From contig CAYYXG010000003.1 in NCBI GenBank assembly GCA_964475595.1, positions 137,718-201,717 of the forward strand: a stretch of 64,000 nucleotides of DNA. The letters run 5' to 3'. The notes under the pieces were generated by a model. That model saw nothing but the letters and a program-made list of their open reading frames with translations. It did not search any database and was not told the DNA's origin. Positions 35,049-44,324 of this stretch are shown here, piece after piece. A program made the position numbers and the translations under genes. Source of the stretch: RGEC01 sp964475595 (GTDB lineage: Bacteria; Bacteroidota; Bacteroidia; NS11-12g; UBA955). How positions within the stretch are numbered: position 1 is the first letter of the stretch; each line of letters starts with the position of its first letter.

Positions 35049-36013
35049 TGATGAAAATTGGAGTGGATGCGATGGGTGGCGATTTTGCCCCCTTAGAATC
35101 TGTAAAAGGCGCAGTTACTGCAGCCCGTATTCACCCAGAATTTCAATTGGTGCTTTTTGGAGACAAAAGCCCTATAGAAAGCGTATGCATTCAGGAAAAC
35201 CTGGATGTCTCAACTTTTGAAATCGTTCACTGTCCCAGTCAAATTGAAATGGGAGAGCACCCTGTGCGCGCGTTTACCACCAAGCAAGATTCCAGCATTG
35301 CCATCGGTTTGCATTATCTGGCGGAAGGTAAAATAGACGCATTCCTGAGTGCCGGCAATACAGGAGCTATGTTGGTTGGTTCTCTCATGACAGTGAAATC
35401 CATCCCTGGAATCGACAGACCCTGTCTAACTTCAGTAGTCCCCAGACTTGATAATCATCCGGGTTTATTGCTGGATGTGGGGGCAAACGCAGATTGTAAA
35501 CCTGAACATTTACAGCAGTTTTCCATATTGGGATCTGTATTTTACAGTGCTGTAAATAAAGTAGAAAGTCCAAAGGTGGGACTGCTCAACATTGGGGAAG
35601 AAGAAGAGAAAGGCAGTTTGTTCACTCGTGCTACCCATTCACTCCTTAAAACCACCGGTGGTATCAATTTTGTGGGTAATGTGGAAGGCCGTGATATTTT
35701 TGGCGATCATTGCGATGTGATTGTTTGTGATGGATTTACAGGAAATGTTATTATCAAGGTTTGTGAGGGTATGTATTACCGCCTCGCAAAACGCGGTGTG
35801 CAGGATGATTACCTTGATAAATTCAATTTTAAACATTATGGAGGCAGTTCCATTTTAGGTGTTAATGCACCGGTTATTGTGGGACATGGCATCTCCAAAG
35901 CAGATACTTTTGTGAAAATGATAGAACTTGCAGCCGAAGAAGTGAGCAGTGGAATGATTCAGAAAATTAAAGAAGCTGTAGCCACTTATATTAATCCTCA
36001 AGCTACCGCCTGA
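35048..36013 (+). CDS. plsX: Phosphate acyltransferase PlsX
   Basis: 321 residues. PlsX makes acyl-phosphate from acyl-ACP for phospholipid synthesis with PlsY. Motifs: MKIGVDAMGGDFAPLESVKG, GDK, EMGEHPVRAFTTKQDSSI, LSAGNTGAMLVGSL, GLLNIGEEEEKGS, NFVGNVEGRDI and DVIVCDGFTGNV. Two adjacent ATGs (35048, 35051) are possible. The stop overlaps the fabH start (TGATG). Confidence 0.97.
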   Translation: MMKIGVDAMGGDFAPLESVKGAVTAARIHPEFQLVLFGDKSPIESVCIQENLDVSTFEIVHCPSQIEMGEHPVRAFTTKQDSSIAIGLHYLAEGKIDAFLSAGNTGAMLVGSLMTVKSIPGIDRPCLTSVVPRLDNHPGLLLDVGANADCKPEHLQQFSILGSVFYSAVNKVESPKVGLLNIGEEEEKGSLFTRATHSLLKTTGGINFVGNVEGRDIFGDHCDVIVCDGFTGNVIIKVCEGMYYRLAKRGVQDDYLDKFNFKHYGGSSILGVNAPVIVGHGISKADTFVKMIELAAEEVSSGMIQKIKEAVATYINPQATA

Positions 36014-37008
36014 TGCAAAAAATAACAGCAGCCATTACCGCCGTTGGGGGGTATGTACCTGAAACTGTTCTAACCAATAAGGATCTTGAACAGTTGGTAG
36101 ATACATCGGATGAATGGATTACCACCAGAACCGGTATTAAAGAGCGTCACATACTCCGTGAACCCGGAAAAGCTACCAGCGACATGGCAGTCAATGCCAT
36201 TCTTCCAATGCTGAAGAAAAAAGGAATTTCTCCAGAGGAGATAGACGTAATTTTGGTGGGTACCATTACAGGAGATTATATTTTTCCTGCTTGTGCCAAC
36301 ATTATTGCCGATAAAATTGGCGCTAAAAATGCCTGGGGTTTTGATATTGCTGCCGCATGCTCCGGTTTTTTATATGCCTTGGAAACCGGAAGTAGATTTA
36401 TTCAGAGCGGATACAAAAAAGTGTTGGTATGTGGCTTTGATAAAATGAGTTCCATCATCGATTACACAGACCGCAATACCTGTATCATTTTTGGTGATGG
36501 TGGCGGATGTGTATTGCTTGAGCCCAATACCGATGGATTTGGTGTTATGGATTCAATTCTGAAAATGGATGGCAGTGGTAGAGAATTTCTTTACCAGCCT
36601 GCGGGTGGTTCTCTAAATCCCCCCACGCTTGAAACGGTTAGCAACCGACAGCATTACGTTTATCAGGAAGGTAAAACGGTTTTCAAATTTGCCGTTACCA
36701 ACATGGCTGATGTTAGCTATGATATTATGGACAGAAACGGACTGAATGCCGATTCGGTGAACTGGCTAATTGCACATCAGGCAAACCTTCGTATCATCGA
36801 TGCTACCGCTGAAAGAATGGGGCTGGATAAAGACAAGGTACTTGTGAATATTGATCGTTATGGGAATACCACAGCCGGAACCCTGCCTTTGCTTATGTAT
36901 GATTTTGAAAAGAAATTTAAAAAAGGCGATAACCTCATTCTGAGTACTTTCGGAGGTGGATTTACCTGGGGAAGTATTTATATCAAATGGGCGTATAATC
37001 CGGAATGA
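36013..37008 (+). CDS. fabH: Beta-ketoacyl-ACP synthase III
   Basis: 331 residues. FabH condenses acetyl- or branched acyl-CoA with malonyl-ACP to start fatty-acid synthesis. Catalytic Cys in AAACSGFLYALETG, His in WLIAHQANLRIID and Asn in RYGNTTAGTLPLLM; the N terminus has VPETVLTNKDLEQLVDTSDEWITTRTGI. Length is standard. It ends the cluster and abuts the convergent rRNA methyltransferase gene with no spacing. Confidence 0.97.
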   Translation: MQKITAAITAVGGYVPETVLTNKDLEQLVDTSDEWITTRTGIKERHILREPGKATSDMAVNAILPMLKKKGISPEEIDVILVGTITGDYIFPACANIIADKIGAKNAWGFDIAAACSGFLYALETGSRFIQSGYKKVLVCGFDKMSSIIDYTDRNTCIIFGDGGGCVLLEPNTDGFGVMDSILKMDGSGREFLYQPAGGSLNPPTLETVSNRQHYVYQEGKTVFKFAVTNMADVSYDIMDRNGLNADSVNWLIAHQANLRIIDATAERMGLDKDKVLVNIDRYGNTTAGTLPLLMYDFEKKFKKGDNLILSTFGGGFTWGSIYIKWAYNPE

Positions 37009-38154
37009 TTATTTCTCAAATACAGCCCTATAAATAAAATCGGCGTCTTTTACATATCCGCCGCAATAATCTTCAGAAATGGTCTTTAATCCCATTTGAG
37101 ATTCGAAGAATTGCCTATTGGTTTCGTTTTCTTCCATAAATACCGAACAGGTGAGGTATATGATTTTTCCTCCGGTTTTTAAAAATGGTAAAGCGTTTTT
37201 AATGATGTCTCGTTGTGTTTGCTGATAGAAACTCAAATCCTTGATTGAAAAAGCAGTCAGCATTTCCGGACTGCGTCTCCATGTACCGCTACCTGAACAA
37301 GGAACATCGCAGATAAGCGTGTCAAAAACCGGTTTTGAAATTTGGATTTTATCATCAAAAACAATCTTATTCACCGGTGCGGATAAATTAGCAACACCCG
37401 AAAAGGGTAGGGGCTTTCCTTCCAGGGAGAACCGCTGTATGGCATTATGAACTATCTGAGATCGGGAATCGGAAATATACAATGTAGCATCAGGATTTAA
37501 GTCGTTTACCAGCAGTGATTTTCCACCGGCTCCACAACAGGTGTCCCACACCAGAGAAGCATGAGCCAATATTTCGCTGTTTAGCGATTCCTGACTCCCC
37601 AGGTCCTGAATACGGCACCATCCGCGCAGAACCGCATCATCCAGATTGCCACTATTTACTTTTACACTATGGGCCCCAAATTCTTCAAAAGAGATGCCTT
37701 TTTGAATCAAAAATGCCCAAAGTTCGGTTTTGAAACGGGAATTAAATTTCAGCCATACAGGTGCCTGTTTGCCAAACCATTGATTGAGTTCAGGCGTTTT
37801 TACCATTGGGGAAAGTAGGGAATCAAATGCCCCGTAAGGATTCCATTCTTGATTGGCAAAGCTTTCAATTTCATTAAAACCTGCTGCAGGAGTAAGTCCG
37901 GAAAACAACTCCGGAAGGAGTTCTTTAAGATTTTTATCGTCCGGGAAGATTCTTAAGAGCCCAGCTAACAGGCGTTGCTCTGTTGAAAAGGATTGTCCAA
38001 AATTTCCAAGTTTCCAATAGGCGTAAAATGCATCTTTATAGAACCGACGGTCTTTACTGCCAAAATGTTTATGTTGCCGAAAAATATCTTGTAGCCAAAG
38101 GGCAAACGGTTGTTTGAAATGAAACTCAGACAGCAGTCCGGCTGCAATTCGCAA
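37009..38154 (-). CDS. RsmB/NOL1-NOP2-Sun family RNA cytosine-C5 methyltransferase
   Basis: 381 residues from a TTG start (M-R-I-A-A-G); a CTG 21 nt upstream overlaps the previous stop. The N-terminal 180 residues are helical. The methyltransferase domain has the SAM site VWDTCCGAGGKSLLVND, the acidic DSR, the catalytic DVPCSGSGTWRRSPE and the second catalytic Cys in IIYLTCSVFMEENE. Both family Cys are present, so an active rRNA or tRNA m5C methyltransferase is expected; the exact target (16S C967 for RsmB) is not certain. It follows a periplasmic-binding-like gene and guaA on the same strand. Confidence 0.9.
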   Translation of the reverse strand: MRIAAGLLSEFHFKQPFALWLQDIFRQHKHFGSKDRRFYKDAFYAYWKLGNFGQSFSTEQRLLAGLLRIFPDDKNLKELLPELFSGLTPAAGFNEIESFANQEWNPYGAFDSLLSPMVKTPELNQWFGKQAPVWLKFNSRFKTELWAFLIQKGISFEEFGAHSVKVNSGNLDDAVLRGWCRIQDLGSQESLNSEILAHASLVWDTCCGAGGKSLLVNDLNPDATLYISDSRSQIVHNAIQRFSLEGKPLPFSGVANLSAPVNKIVFDDKIQISKPVFDTLICDVPCSGSGTWRRSPEMLTAFSIKDLSFYQQTQRDIIKNALPFLKTGGKIIYLTCSVFMEENETNRQFFESQMGLKTISEDYCGGYVKDADFIYRAVFEK

Positions 38155-38171
38155 TCTGTTTCTAAGGTTGC

Positions 38172-39278
38172 TCAGGGTTCAATTTCCTCCCGAACTCCTT
38201 CATTCAGTCGTATGAAATGCAGACCAAAGTTGACAATTTCATCGCCATGTTTTTTCAGGTTAATGTGGTTAATATAACCTCTGTAATCCATGTTGAGCGT
38301 ATGACTGATAAACGAATCACCGAATGCCATAAGTCCATAACCAATAAACATGGCCTGATCATAGCCGATGAATGCATATTTACTGGGGTCACTGAAATAA
38401 GCGTCGTAATACAGATTTTCGAACTCCAGCATGGAAGTATCACCGGGCGTATTCACCGTAACTTCCGGGTATAATATCGATGGTTCGTCTTTATTTACGA
38501 TGGTTCTATAGCTGCCATGCCAGTCATGATGGGCAACTATCCAGCTGCTTTTCTTATTCTTGAGGAGTTTCTCCAATTCCGGTTTAACAGCAACTCGTTC
38601 AATGGTGTTGAAAATGATAATACTGTCATTTCTGGTTATAGGCAGAGATAGTCTGCCATTGCTCAATGTAGCGTATTTTATCTGGTTAAAGCCCATTTTG
38701 CGGGCAGTATTTCTAATCCTGTAAACCTCACTTTTAGAGCGTGTACTCGCATCGGAAATCACATAAAAACGATGTTTTGGGAAAATCCGGACTGCTTTCT
38801 CAAAAGCGGCACGCACGCGAAGGGTGTCCGGTGTGAAAAAATTAATAACGCCGGTGCCGGAAACTAATGGTTTGTAATATTTAAGGGGTGAAACCAAGGG
38901 TATTCCCTTTTTTGAGCAATACGCTTCCACCGGAACTAAGTTATCTGCATAAACGGGGCCTACCACGATGTTTTTATCATCAAGCGCACCACTATTCAGT
39001 AAAGATTCGAGTGCAGTGCTGTCTTTATCGCTGTCAAAAACCGTGATTTCAGCTTTGAAACCCTCCGATTCCAGCATTTTGGCAGCCATTGCAAATCCTT
39101 GGTAATAATCCAGCATGACTTCCCCTACTGCACTGTGGTTTCCCGAAGATTTAAAAGGAAGGACCAGCGCAATTTTATAGTTTTTCTTATGATGATTTTG
39201 TGCGATAAGGGATTGTATTGATGATACCACCAATGCAATTCCCATGGCCATATATAAAATCACCTTGCTCATTCCCAT
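38172..39278 (-). CDS. Periplasmic-binding-protein-like (type 1 fold) exported protein
   Basis: 368 residues. Signal peptide MSKVILYMAMGIALVVSSIQSLIAQ, then a type 1 periplasmic-binding fold recognisable as KIALVLPFKS, EVMLDYYQGFAMAAKML, DKNIVVGPVYADNLVPVEAYCSKKGIPLVSPL, VYVISD-like strand RFYVISDAS and YAFIGYDQAMFIGYGL. The pattern resembles the LpoA/LppC-like or leucine-binding group used in Bacteroidota for envelope functions rather than transport; no ABC permease is nearby. The start overlaps the guaA stop by 10 nt (or 4 nt from the second Met), so it is co-transcribed with guaA. Confidence 0.8.
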   Translation of the reverse strand: MGMSKVILYMAMGIALVVSSIQSLIAQNHHKKNYKIALVLPFKSSGNHSAVGEVMLDYYQGFAMAAKMLESEGFKAEITVFDSDKDSTALESLLNSGALDDKNIVVGPVYADNLVPVEAYCSKKGIPLVSPLKYYKPLVSGTGVINFFTPDTLRVRAAFEKAVRIFPKHRFYVISDASTRSKSEVYRIRNTARKMGFNQIKYATLSNGRLSLPITRNDSIIIFNTIERVAVKPELEKLLKNKKSSWIVAHHDWHGSYRTIVNKDEPSILYPEVTVNTPGDTSMLEFENLYYDAYFSDPSKYAFIGYDQAMFIGYGLMAFGDSFISHTLNMDYRGYINHINLKKHGDEIVNFGLHFIRLNEGVREEIEP

Positions 39279-40801
39279 TCAATGGTGGCCGGTGGCTTGG
39301 AACTGATATCGTAAACCACCCGGTTGATGCCCTTAACGCGATTGATGATGCTGTTGCTGATATCTGCGAGTACTTCATAGGGAATGTGCACCCAGTCGGC
39401 AGTCATGCCGTCTGTGCTGCTTACTGCCCTCAATGCCACTACCTGTTCATAGGTTCTTTCATCGCCCATTACACCCACACTTTGTATTGGTAGGAGAATG
39501 GTTCCGGCTTGCCAGATCTGGTCATACCAGCCATATTCTTTCAGTTTTTCCAGGTAAATATGATCGGCTTCCTGAAGCAGTTTTACTTTTTCTTCTGTAA
39601 TGTCGCCAATAATGCGAATACCTAGACCCGGTCCCGGGAAAGGGTGCCGGTTTAGGATTTCATCTGGCAGCATGAGGGCTTTGCCCACCCGGCGAACTTC
39701 ATCTTTGAATAGTGCTCGTAATGGTTCCACAATTCCCAGATGAAGTGATTCCGGGAGTCCACCTACATTGTGGTGACTTTTGATGGTTGCACTGGGTCCT
39801 TTCACGCTCACACTTTCAATTACATCTGGATAAATCGTACCTTGAGCAAGCCATTTGGCATCCTGTATTTTTTTAGATTCATCCTGGAATACCTCGACAA
39901 ATACCCTGCCAATAATTTTACGCTTGGTTTCCGGATCGGAAACACCGGCCATAGCATCGTAAAATCGCTGTGATGCATCTATTCCATGAATATTGAGGTT
40001 TAGTTGCTCATAAGCCCTAAGGACATCATCATATTCATTTTTCCTAAGTAGGCCATTATTGATAAAAATACAATGCAGTTTGGGTCCTATGGCTTTGTGT
40101 AGCAAAAGCGCAGCCACAGAGCTGTCTACTCCTCCGCTTAGCCCCAGAATTACGGTATCGGTACCTACCTGATCCCTTATTTTCTGAACCGTTTCATCAA
40201 TAAAATGGCCGGGAGTCCAATCGCCTGAGCAGCCGCAAATGGAAAATGCAAAATTGGATAACAGGGCAGAACCCTCTGTACTATGGTAAACCTCAGGGTG
40301 GAATTGTATTCCATAGGCATGAGGGTGGCTTCCGAGCTTAAATGCTGCTACTGGAATGGATGCAGTGGTGCCAATAATGGTGCTGCCTTCAGGAACTTTC
40401 AAAATGCTGTCGCTATGGCTCATCCATACCTGACTCTCATAATGCAGACCCTCCAGTAAATGGTTGGGTTCTCCGGTTTGAATGAGCATGGCGCGGCCAT
40501 ATTCGCGATGAGCCGATTTGCCAACCTCTCCGCCAAATTTTTTTGCCATGAGCTGGGCTCCGTAACACACCCCTAAAACAGGGCCATGGGCAAGAAGAGC
40601 ATGCATGTCCACATCTGGGGCGTCCTGTTCGTTCACAGAGCTCGGACTGCCTGAAAGTATGATTCCTTTTACGTTTGGTCCAGGTTCGGGGTAATGGTTA
40701 AAGGGGTGAATTTCGCAATATACGTTTAGCTCGCGGATGCGTCGGGCAATCAATTGCGTGTACTGAGAGCCAAAGTCAAGTATGAGAATGGTATCGGTCA
40801 T
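39269..40801 (-). CDS. guaA: GMP synthase (glutamine-hydrolysing)
   Basis: 510 residues. Converts XMP to GMP. N-terminal class I glutamine amidotransferase: ILDFGSQYTQLIARRIRE, nucleophile GVCYGAQLMAK, and HPEVYHS. Central ATP-pyrophosphatase PP-loop GLSGGVDSSVAALLLHKA. The C-terminal dimerisation domain ends RVVYDISSKPPATIEWE. Standard length. A one-mismatch box (TAATTTCG) lies 12 nt before the ATG. Confidence 0.98.
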   Translation of the reverse strand: MTDTILILDFGSQYTQLIARRIRELNVYCEIHPFNHYPEPGPNVKGIILSGSPSSVNEQDAPDVDMHALLAHGPVLGVCYGAQLMAKKFGGEVGKSAHREYGRAMLIQTGEPNHLLEGLHYESQVWMSHSDSILKVPEGSTIIGTTASIPVAAFKLGSHPHAYGIQFHPEVYHSTEGSALLSNFAFSICGCSGDWTPGHFIDETVQKIRDQVGTDTVILGLSGGVDSSVAALLLHKAIGPKLHCIFINNGLLRKNEYDDVLRAYEQLNLNIHGIDASQRFYDAMAGVSDPETKRKIIGRVFVEVFQDESKKIQDAKWLAQGTIYPDVIESVSVKGPSATIKSHHNVGGLPESLHLGIVEPLRALFKDEVRRVGKALMLPDEILNRHPFPGPGLGIRIIGDITEEKVKLLQEADHIYLEKLKEYGWYDQIWQAGTILLPIQSVGVMGDERTYEQVVALRAVSSTDGMTADWVHIPYEVLADISNSIINRVKGINRVVYDISSKPPATIEWE

Positions 40802-40857
40802 CTATGATACTGCGAAATTACAAGAATTAAGGCGGCAGCCCTAAAATTTCATGAAAA

Positions 40858-41460
40858 TTATGGGAAAAGCGTGATTTGAGACTTTAGGAGGGTAAAAGAC
40901 TTGCGGTGATGCACTGTTGGCCCAAGTCTGGCTATTGTATCACGGTGTTTTTCTGTTGGATATCCCGCATTGTTATCCCAGCCATATCCAGGAAAATCAG
41001 GGTGTAGTTTTTCCATGAATTCATCCCTGTGGGTTTTGGCTAGAATACTGGCAGCGGCGATAGCAATAAAGCGCGCATCACCCTTGATCATGGTATTGTG
41101 AGGTATGTCGCCATAGGATTTGAAACGATTTCCATCCACCAAAATGTGTTTGGGTTTTACGGTAAGCCCGTCGAGTGCTCGGTGCATGGCCAGGATACTG
41201 GCATTCAGTATGTTGATTTTGTCGATTTCTTCAGGACTGCAATAGGCAACAGCCCAGCTTAAAGCTGTGTTTTCAATAATTACTCTCAGTTCATCGCGGT
41301 TTTTTTTGGAAACCTGTTTGCTATCGTTTAACAATGGGTGTTGAAAATCGGGAGGCAGGATGACCGCGGCTGCAACCACAGGTCCTGCCAGGCAACCTCG
41401 CCCGGCCTCATCTGTGCCCGCTTCAGGGAAAAGGCCGCTGTGGTTGGAAATTAAAGGCAT
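40858..41460 (-). CDS. rnhB: Ribonuclease HII
   Basis: 200 residues. Removes ribonucleotides from DNA and RNA-DNA junctions. Active-site motif GTDEAGRGCLAGPVVAAAVI gives Asp and Glu of the DEAGRG signature; the third Asp is in HILVDGN; further IKGDARFIAIAAASILAKTHRD. Length matches. Starts 2 nt after the glycosyltransferase gene stop, so the two form an operon. Confidence 0.97.
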   Translation of the reverse strand: MPLISNHSGLFPEAGTDEAGRGCLAGPVVAAAVILPPDFQHPLLNDSKQVSKKNRDELRVIIENTALSWAVAYCSPEEIDKINILNASILAMHRALDGLTVKPKHILVDGNRFKSYGDIPHNTMIKGDARFIAIAAASILAKTHRDEFMEKLHPDFPGYGWDNNAGYPTEKHRDTIARLGPTVHHRKSFTLLKSQITLFP

Positions 41461-41461
41461 C

Positions 41462-42396
41462 TTATCGCAATTTTATAAGGATGGCCAATCGGTATTTATG
41501 AAATACTTCCAGGGCCTGATATAGACAGATTTGAAAACCCATATTTCCATCCATAAACCCTTGTTTTATCCAAAAATTTTTCGTAAATTTAAATATTGGG
41601 CTAAAAAGCATTTTGACAATCAGCCAGGGCAGTGGTTTTTTTGCAAAATGCGTTGCGGCAATGTCAGCAAATTTTTGCACTTGTCTTATCATATCTGCTT
41701 TGGTGGGGTAGGTGTTGTGTAGAATATCACCCTCAAGATGAGCCGCGGTATGGTCGTCAAAAAGTTCAAAACGGTCATGTGGATTAGTACCGGTCCAGGC
41801 ACCACTTTGTTTCTTCCATAACCGCAATTTGGTGTCGGGGTACCAGCCGCAGGTTTTAATGGGTTTTCCGCAGTAAAAATTGAGTCGGTTCATGGTATAT
41901 CCGGCTAGGGTATCCGGGAAACCATGATGTTTAAGCCGTGAAATATTTTGTTTTAACAGTGCATCCGGTTTTTCGTCTGCGTCCAGACTTAGCACCCAGT
42001 CGTGGCTTGCCAAGTCTTTAGCTCTATTTTTTTGTTGTATATGACCTTCAAATATGTGTTGGTGGAAACGAATGCCCTTTTCACGACAAATTTGCTCGGT
42101 GTTGTCGGTAGAGAAGCTATCCAGCACCACAATTTCATCCGNNNNNNNNNNNNNNNNNNNNNNNNNNNNNNNNNNNNNNNNNNNNNNNNNNNNNNNNNNN
42201 NNNNNNNNNNNNNNNNNNNNNNNNNNNNNNNNNNNNNNNNNCAAATTTGCTCGGTGTTGTCGGTAGAGAAGCTATCCAGCACCACAATTTCATCCGCAAT
42301 TTCACGAACGGCATCCACACAACCTGCTATATTGGCTTCTTCGTTTTTGGTGATGATAACCACAGACAGCGGAGTCATGCGGCAAAGAAAAGGCAT
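41462..42396 (-). CDS. WaaE/KdtX-like family 2 glycosyltransferase, interrupted only by an assembly gap
   Basis: A GT2 enzyme, probably of lipopolysaccharide-core or surface-glycan synthesis. N-terminal part: SVVIITKNEEANIAGCV and EIVVLDSFSTDNTEQI. C-terminal part continues CREKGIRFHQHIFEGHIQQKNRA, DWVLSLDADEKPD (DxD-type metal site) and ends with a helix-rich segment. A 100-N gap at 42142-42241 splits it. The 55 nt on each side of the gap are identical, so one copy and the Ns (155 nt in all) are artefactual. Removing them puts both halves in the same frame and gives an intact 259-residue protein. Alternative start: the ATG at 42378 (MTPLSVV). Real inactivation is not supported. Confidence 0.85.
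42087..42141 (+). repeat. Left copy of 55-nt duplicate flanking the N gap
   Basis: Identical, base for base, to 42242-42296. Most likely two contig ends that share one de Bruijn k-mer (k=55) and were scaffolded rather than merged, not a biological repeat. Confidence 0.9.
42142..42241. other. 100-N scaffold gap
   Basis: Exactly 100 N, the usual placeholder for a gap of unknown size. Because its flanks overlap, the true gap length is probably zero (in effect minus 55). Confidence 0.98.
42242..42296 (+). repeat. Right copy of 55-nt duplicate flanking the N gap
   Basis: Second copy of the duplicated contig end; see 42087-42141. Confidence 0.9.
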
Positions 42397-42420
42397 TTAA
42401 TAGGGAAAAACACATAAAAA

Positions 42421-42447
42421 CAGCGGCATAAAAAAATATACCGCTTT
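42421..42447 (-). terminator. Terminator after yceI-like gene
   Basis: Hairpin GCGG...CCGC (42423-42426 with 42441-42444) extended by AT pairs, with A/T runs on both sides; lies 21 nt after the YceI stop on the minus strand. It would also work on the other strand. Confidence 0.6.
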
Positions 42448-42468
42448 TTGTATTCGTAGATTCGTTTT

Positions 42469-43017
42469 TTAATTTTTAATCAACTGCACTTCGCAAAGGA
42501 TTTTTACTTGGTCAGAAACCAGCAAACCTCCGGCTTCCAAAGGTGCATTCCAGGTCAGGCCCCAGTCGCTGCGGCTGATGTTTCCTTCCAAACTGAATCC
42601 GGCTTTGGTGTTACCCCATGGATCTTTGGCAATTCCCTCGAAAGAAACTTTCATTTGTACCGGCTTGATTTCTCCTTTGATTTCCAAATCGCCATTCAGG
42701 ATATAATTACCTTCAGCGTTTTCCTCAAGTCCTGTGCTGCGGAAAGAAATGGTTGGATATTTTTCTGCATCAAAAAAGTCTGCGCTCAGCAAATGACCGT
42801 CGCGTTGGGCATCTCCTGTATGGATTGAATTAACGTCTGCTGAAAATTGAATGGCGGCTTTTCCAAAATCGTCACCCTGTGTTTCCACACTGGCTTCAAA
42901 TTTATTGAAGCCCCCTGTAACGGTGGAAATCATAAGATGTTTGATTTTGAATTGAATGTGGGAGTGACTGTTGTCAATGGCCCACAGAGTTTTTGCAGTG
43001 CTGGCTTGTTCTGTCAT
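42469..43017 (-). CDS. YceI family lipid-binding-type protein
   Basis: 182 residues. The lipocalin-like YceI domain is complete: WAIDNSHSHIQFKIKHLMISTVTGGF, DVNSIHTGDAQRDGHLLSADFFDAEKYPTISF and LEIKGEIKPVQMKVSFEG. YceI-like folds bind polyisoprenoids or long lipids. Unlike E. coli YceI, there is no signal peptide, so this is probably cytoplasmic. The gene has a near-consensus promoter (box 26 nt upstream) and its own terminator. Confidence 0.93.
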   Translation of the reverse strand: MTEQASTAKTLWAIDNSHSHIQFKIKHLMISTVTGGFNKFEASVETQGDDFGKAAIQFSADVNSIHTGDAQRDGHLLSADFFDAEKYPTISFRSTGLEENAEGNYILNGDLEIKGEIKPVQMKVSFEGIAKDPWGNTKAGFSLEGNISRSDWGLTWNAPLEAGGLLVSDQVKILCEVQLIKN

Positions 43018-43043
43018 GGTGTTATTTTAATTGGTTCTAATTG

Positions 43044-43074
43044 CAAATATACACAATTAAATTTGTTTAAACAA
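43044..43074 (-). promoter_or_regulatory. YceI gene promoter (TTG, 20 nt, TATATTTG)
   Basis: On the minus strand: TTG at 43072-43074, 20-nt spacer, perfect -7 box at 43044-43051. Predicted leader about 20 nt. Confidence 0.65.
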
Positions 43075-43169
43075 ATAAAATGATAAAAATAGGTTGGGCA
43101 CATGATTCACTCACAAATAATAATCTAAAAGAGCAACTGATGTAAAATGCATGTTAATTCGCAGAACCG

Positions 43170-44324
43170 ATGGAGACGAACTTAAATCTGACATCAAAAA
43201 TGCCCGGAACAGGAACCACCATATTCTCGGTTATGTCTGCGCTGGCCAATGAATATGGAGCAGTGAATCTGGCGCAGGGCTTTCCTGATTTTAACTGCCC
43301 TGAAAAGCTTATAGAACTGGTGAATCATTATATGCGACAGGGGAAAAACCAGTATGCCCCTATGCCCGGTGTGCCTGAGCTGAGAAAGAAGATTGCGGAA
43401 AAAACCCTGAAATGCTATGGTACTGAATATGACTGGCAATCGGAAATCACGGTGGTGGGGGGCGCTACACTCGGATTGTTTTGTGCCATCAGTGCTGTGG
43501 TGAAAGAAAACGATGAGGTTATTGTGATAGAGCCTGCCTATGACAGCTATATCCCGGCGATTATCCTCAATGGTGGCAAACCGGTATTCAGCAAGTTGAA
43601 ATATCCAACTTTTCAAATCGATTGGGAGGAAATTAAGAAGTTGATTAATTTCCGAACCCGTGCCATAATTATCAATTCACCCCACAATCCTTGTGGGACG
43701 GTGTTATCTGCTGAAGATATGCGGCAGCTAGCACAGTTGACGGAGAACACCGATATTGTTGTAATAAGCGATGAGGTTTATGAGCATATATTGTTTGACG
43801 GGCTGAAACACCAGAGTGCCTGTATGTATCCGGGCTTGGTGACTCGCAGTTTTATCGTATCTTCTTTTGGTAAGACCTATCACAATACGGGATGGAAGAT
43901 GGGCTATGTGCTGGCACCTGAGAAATTGACCGCCGAATTCAGAAAGATTTATCAATATGTGGCATTCAGTACCAGCACACCAGTGCAATTTGCATTAGCC
44001 GATTTTTTGGAAGAAGAATCGCACTACCTTGCCCTGCCCAAATTTTATGAACAAAAGCGGGATTATTTTCGCAATCAGATAGCAGAATCACGTTTTCAGG
44101 TGCTGCCATGCTCAGGTTCGTATTTTCAATTGCTGGGTTATGATAAAATTAGTAGGGACGACGATTATAGCTTAGCTGTGCGGCTAACTCAAGAAAATAA
44201 AATTGCCGGTGTGCCTATTAGTGTATTTTACCATGACAAAACAGACAATCGGGTACTTCGTTTTTGTTTCGCTAAAAACAAGGAAACCCTAACCCAAGCT
44301 GCCGAAATATTATGCAAACTTTAA
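43170..44324 (+). CDS. PLP-dependent aminotransferase (methionine/glutamine transaminase, YbdL-like)
   Basis: 384 residues, fold type I class I/II. VNLAQGFPDFNCPEKL, the PLP phosphate and ring contacts VVGGATLGLFCAISAVV, NSPHNPCGTVLS, ISDEVYEHILFDG, the Schiff-base Lys in SSFGKTYHNTGWKMGYV and the C-terminal Arg in NRVLRFCFAKN. The YbdL/kynurenine-transaminase group uses glutamine or methionine. The next gene, overlapping by 13 nt, is an omega-amidase, which matches the glutamine-transaminase/omega-amidase route that reclaims keto acids such as the methionine precursor. Activity is inferred. Confidence 0.88.
   Translation: METNLNLTSKMPGTGTTIFSVMSALANEYGAVNLAQGFPDFNCPEKLIELVNHYMRQGKNQYAPMPGVPELRKKIAEKTLKCYGTEYDWQSEITVVGGATLGLFCAISAVVKENDEVIVIEPAYDSYIPAIILNGGKPVFSKLKYPTFQIDWEEIKKLINFRTRAIIINSPHNPCGTVLSAEDMRQLAQLTENTDIVVISDEVYEHILFDGLKHQSACMYPGLVTRSFIVSSFGKTYHNTGWKMGYVLAPEKLTAEFRKIYQYVAFSTSTPVQFALADFLEEESHYLALPKFYEQKRDYFRNQIAESRFQVLPCSGSYFQLLGYDKISRDDDYSLAVRLTQENKIAGVPISVFYHDKTDNRVLRFCFAKNKETLTQAAEILCKL

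Noticed and set aside
41462..42396. Glycosyltransferase as a pseudogene or two genes
   Set aside because: The halves come back into one frame after removing the duplicate and Ns.
41989..42400. Several open frames across the N gap
   Set aside because: They use the unresolved bases and the 55-nt duplicate; they vanish when the gap is collapsed.
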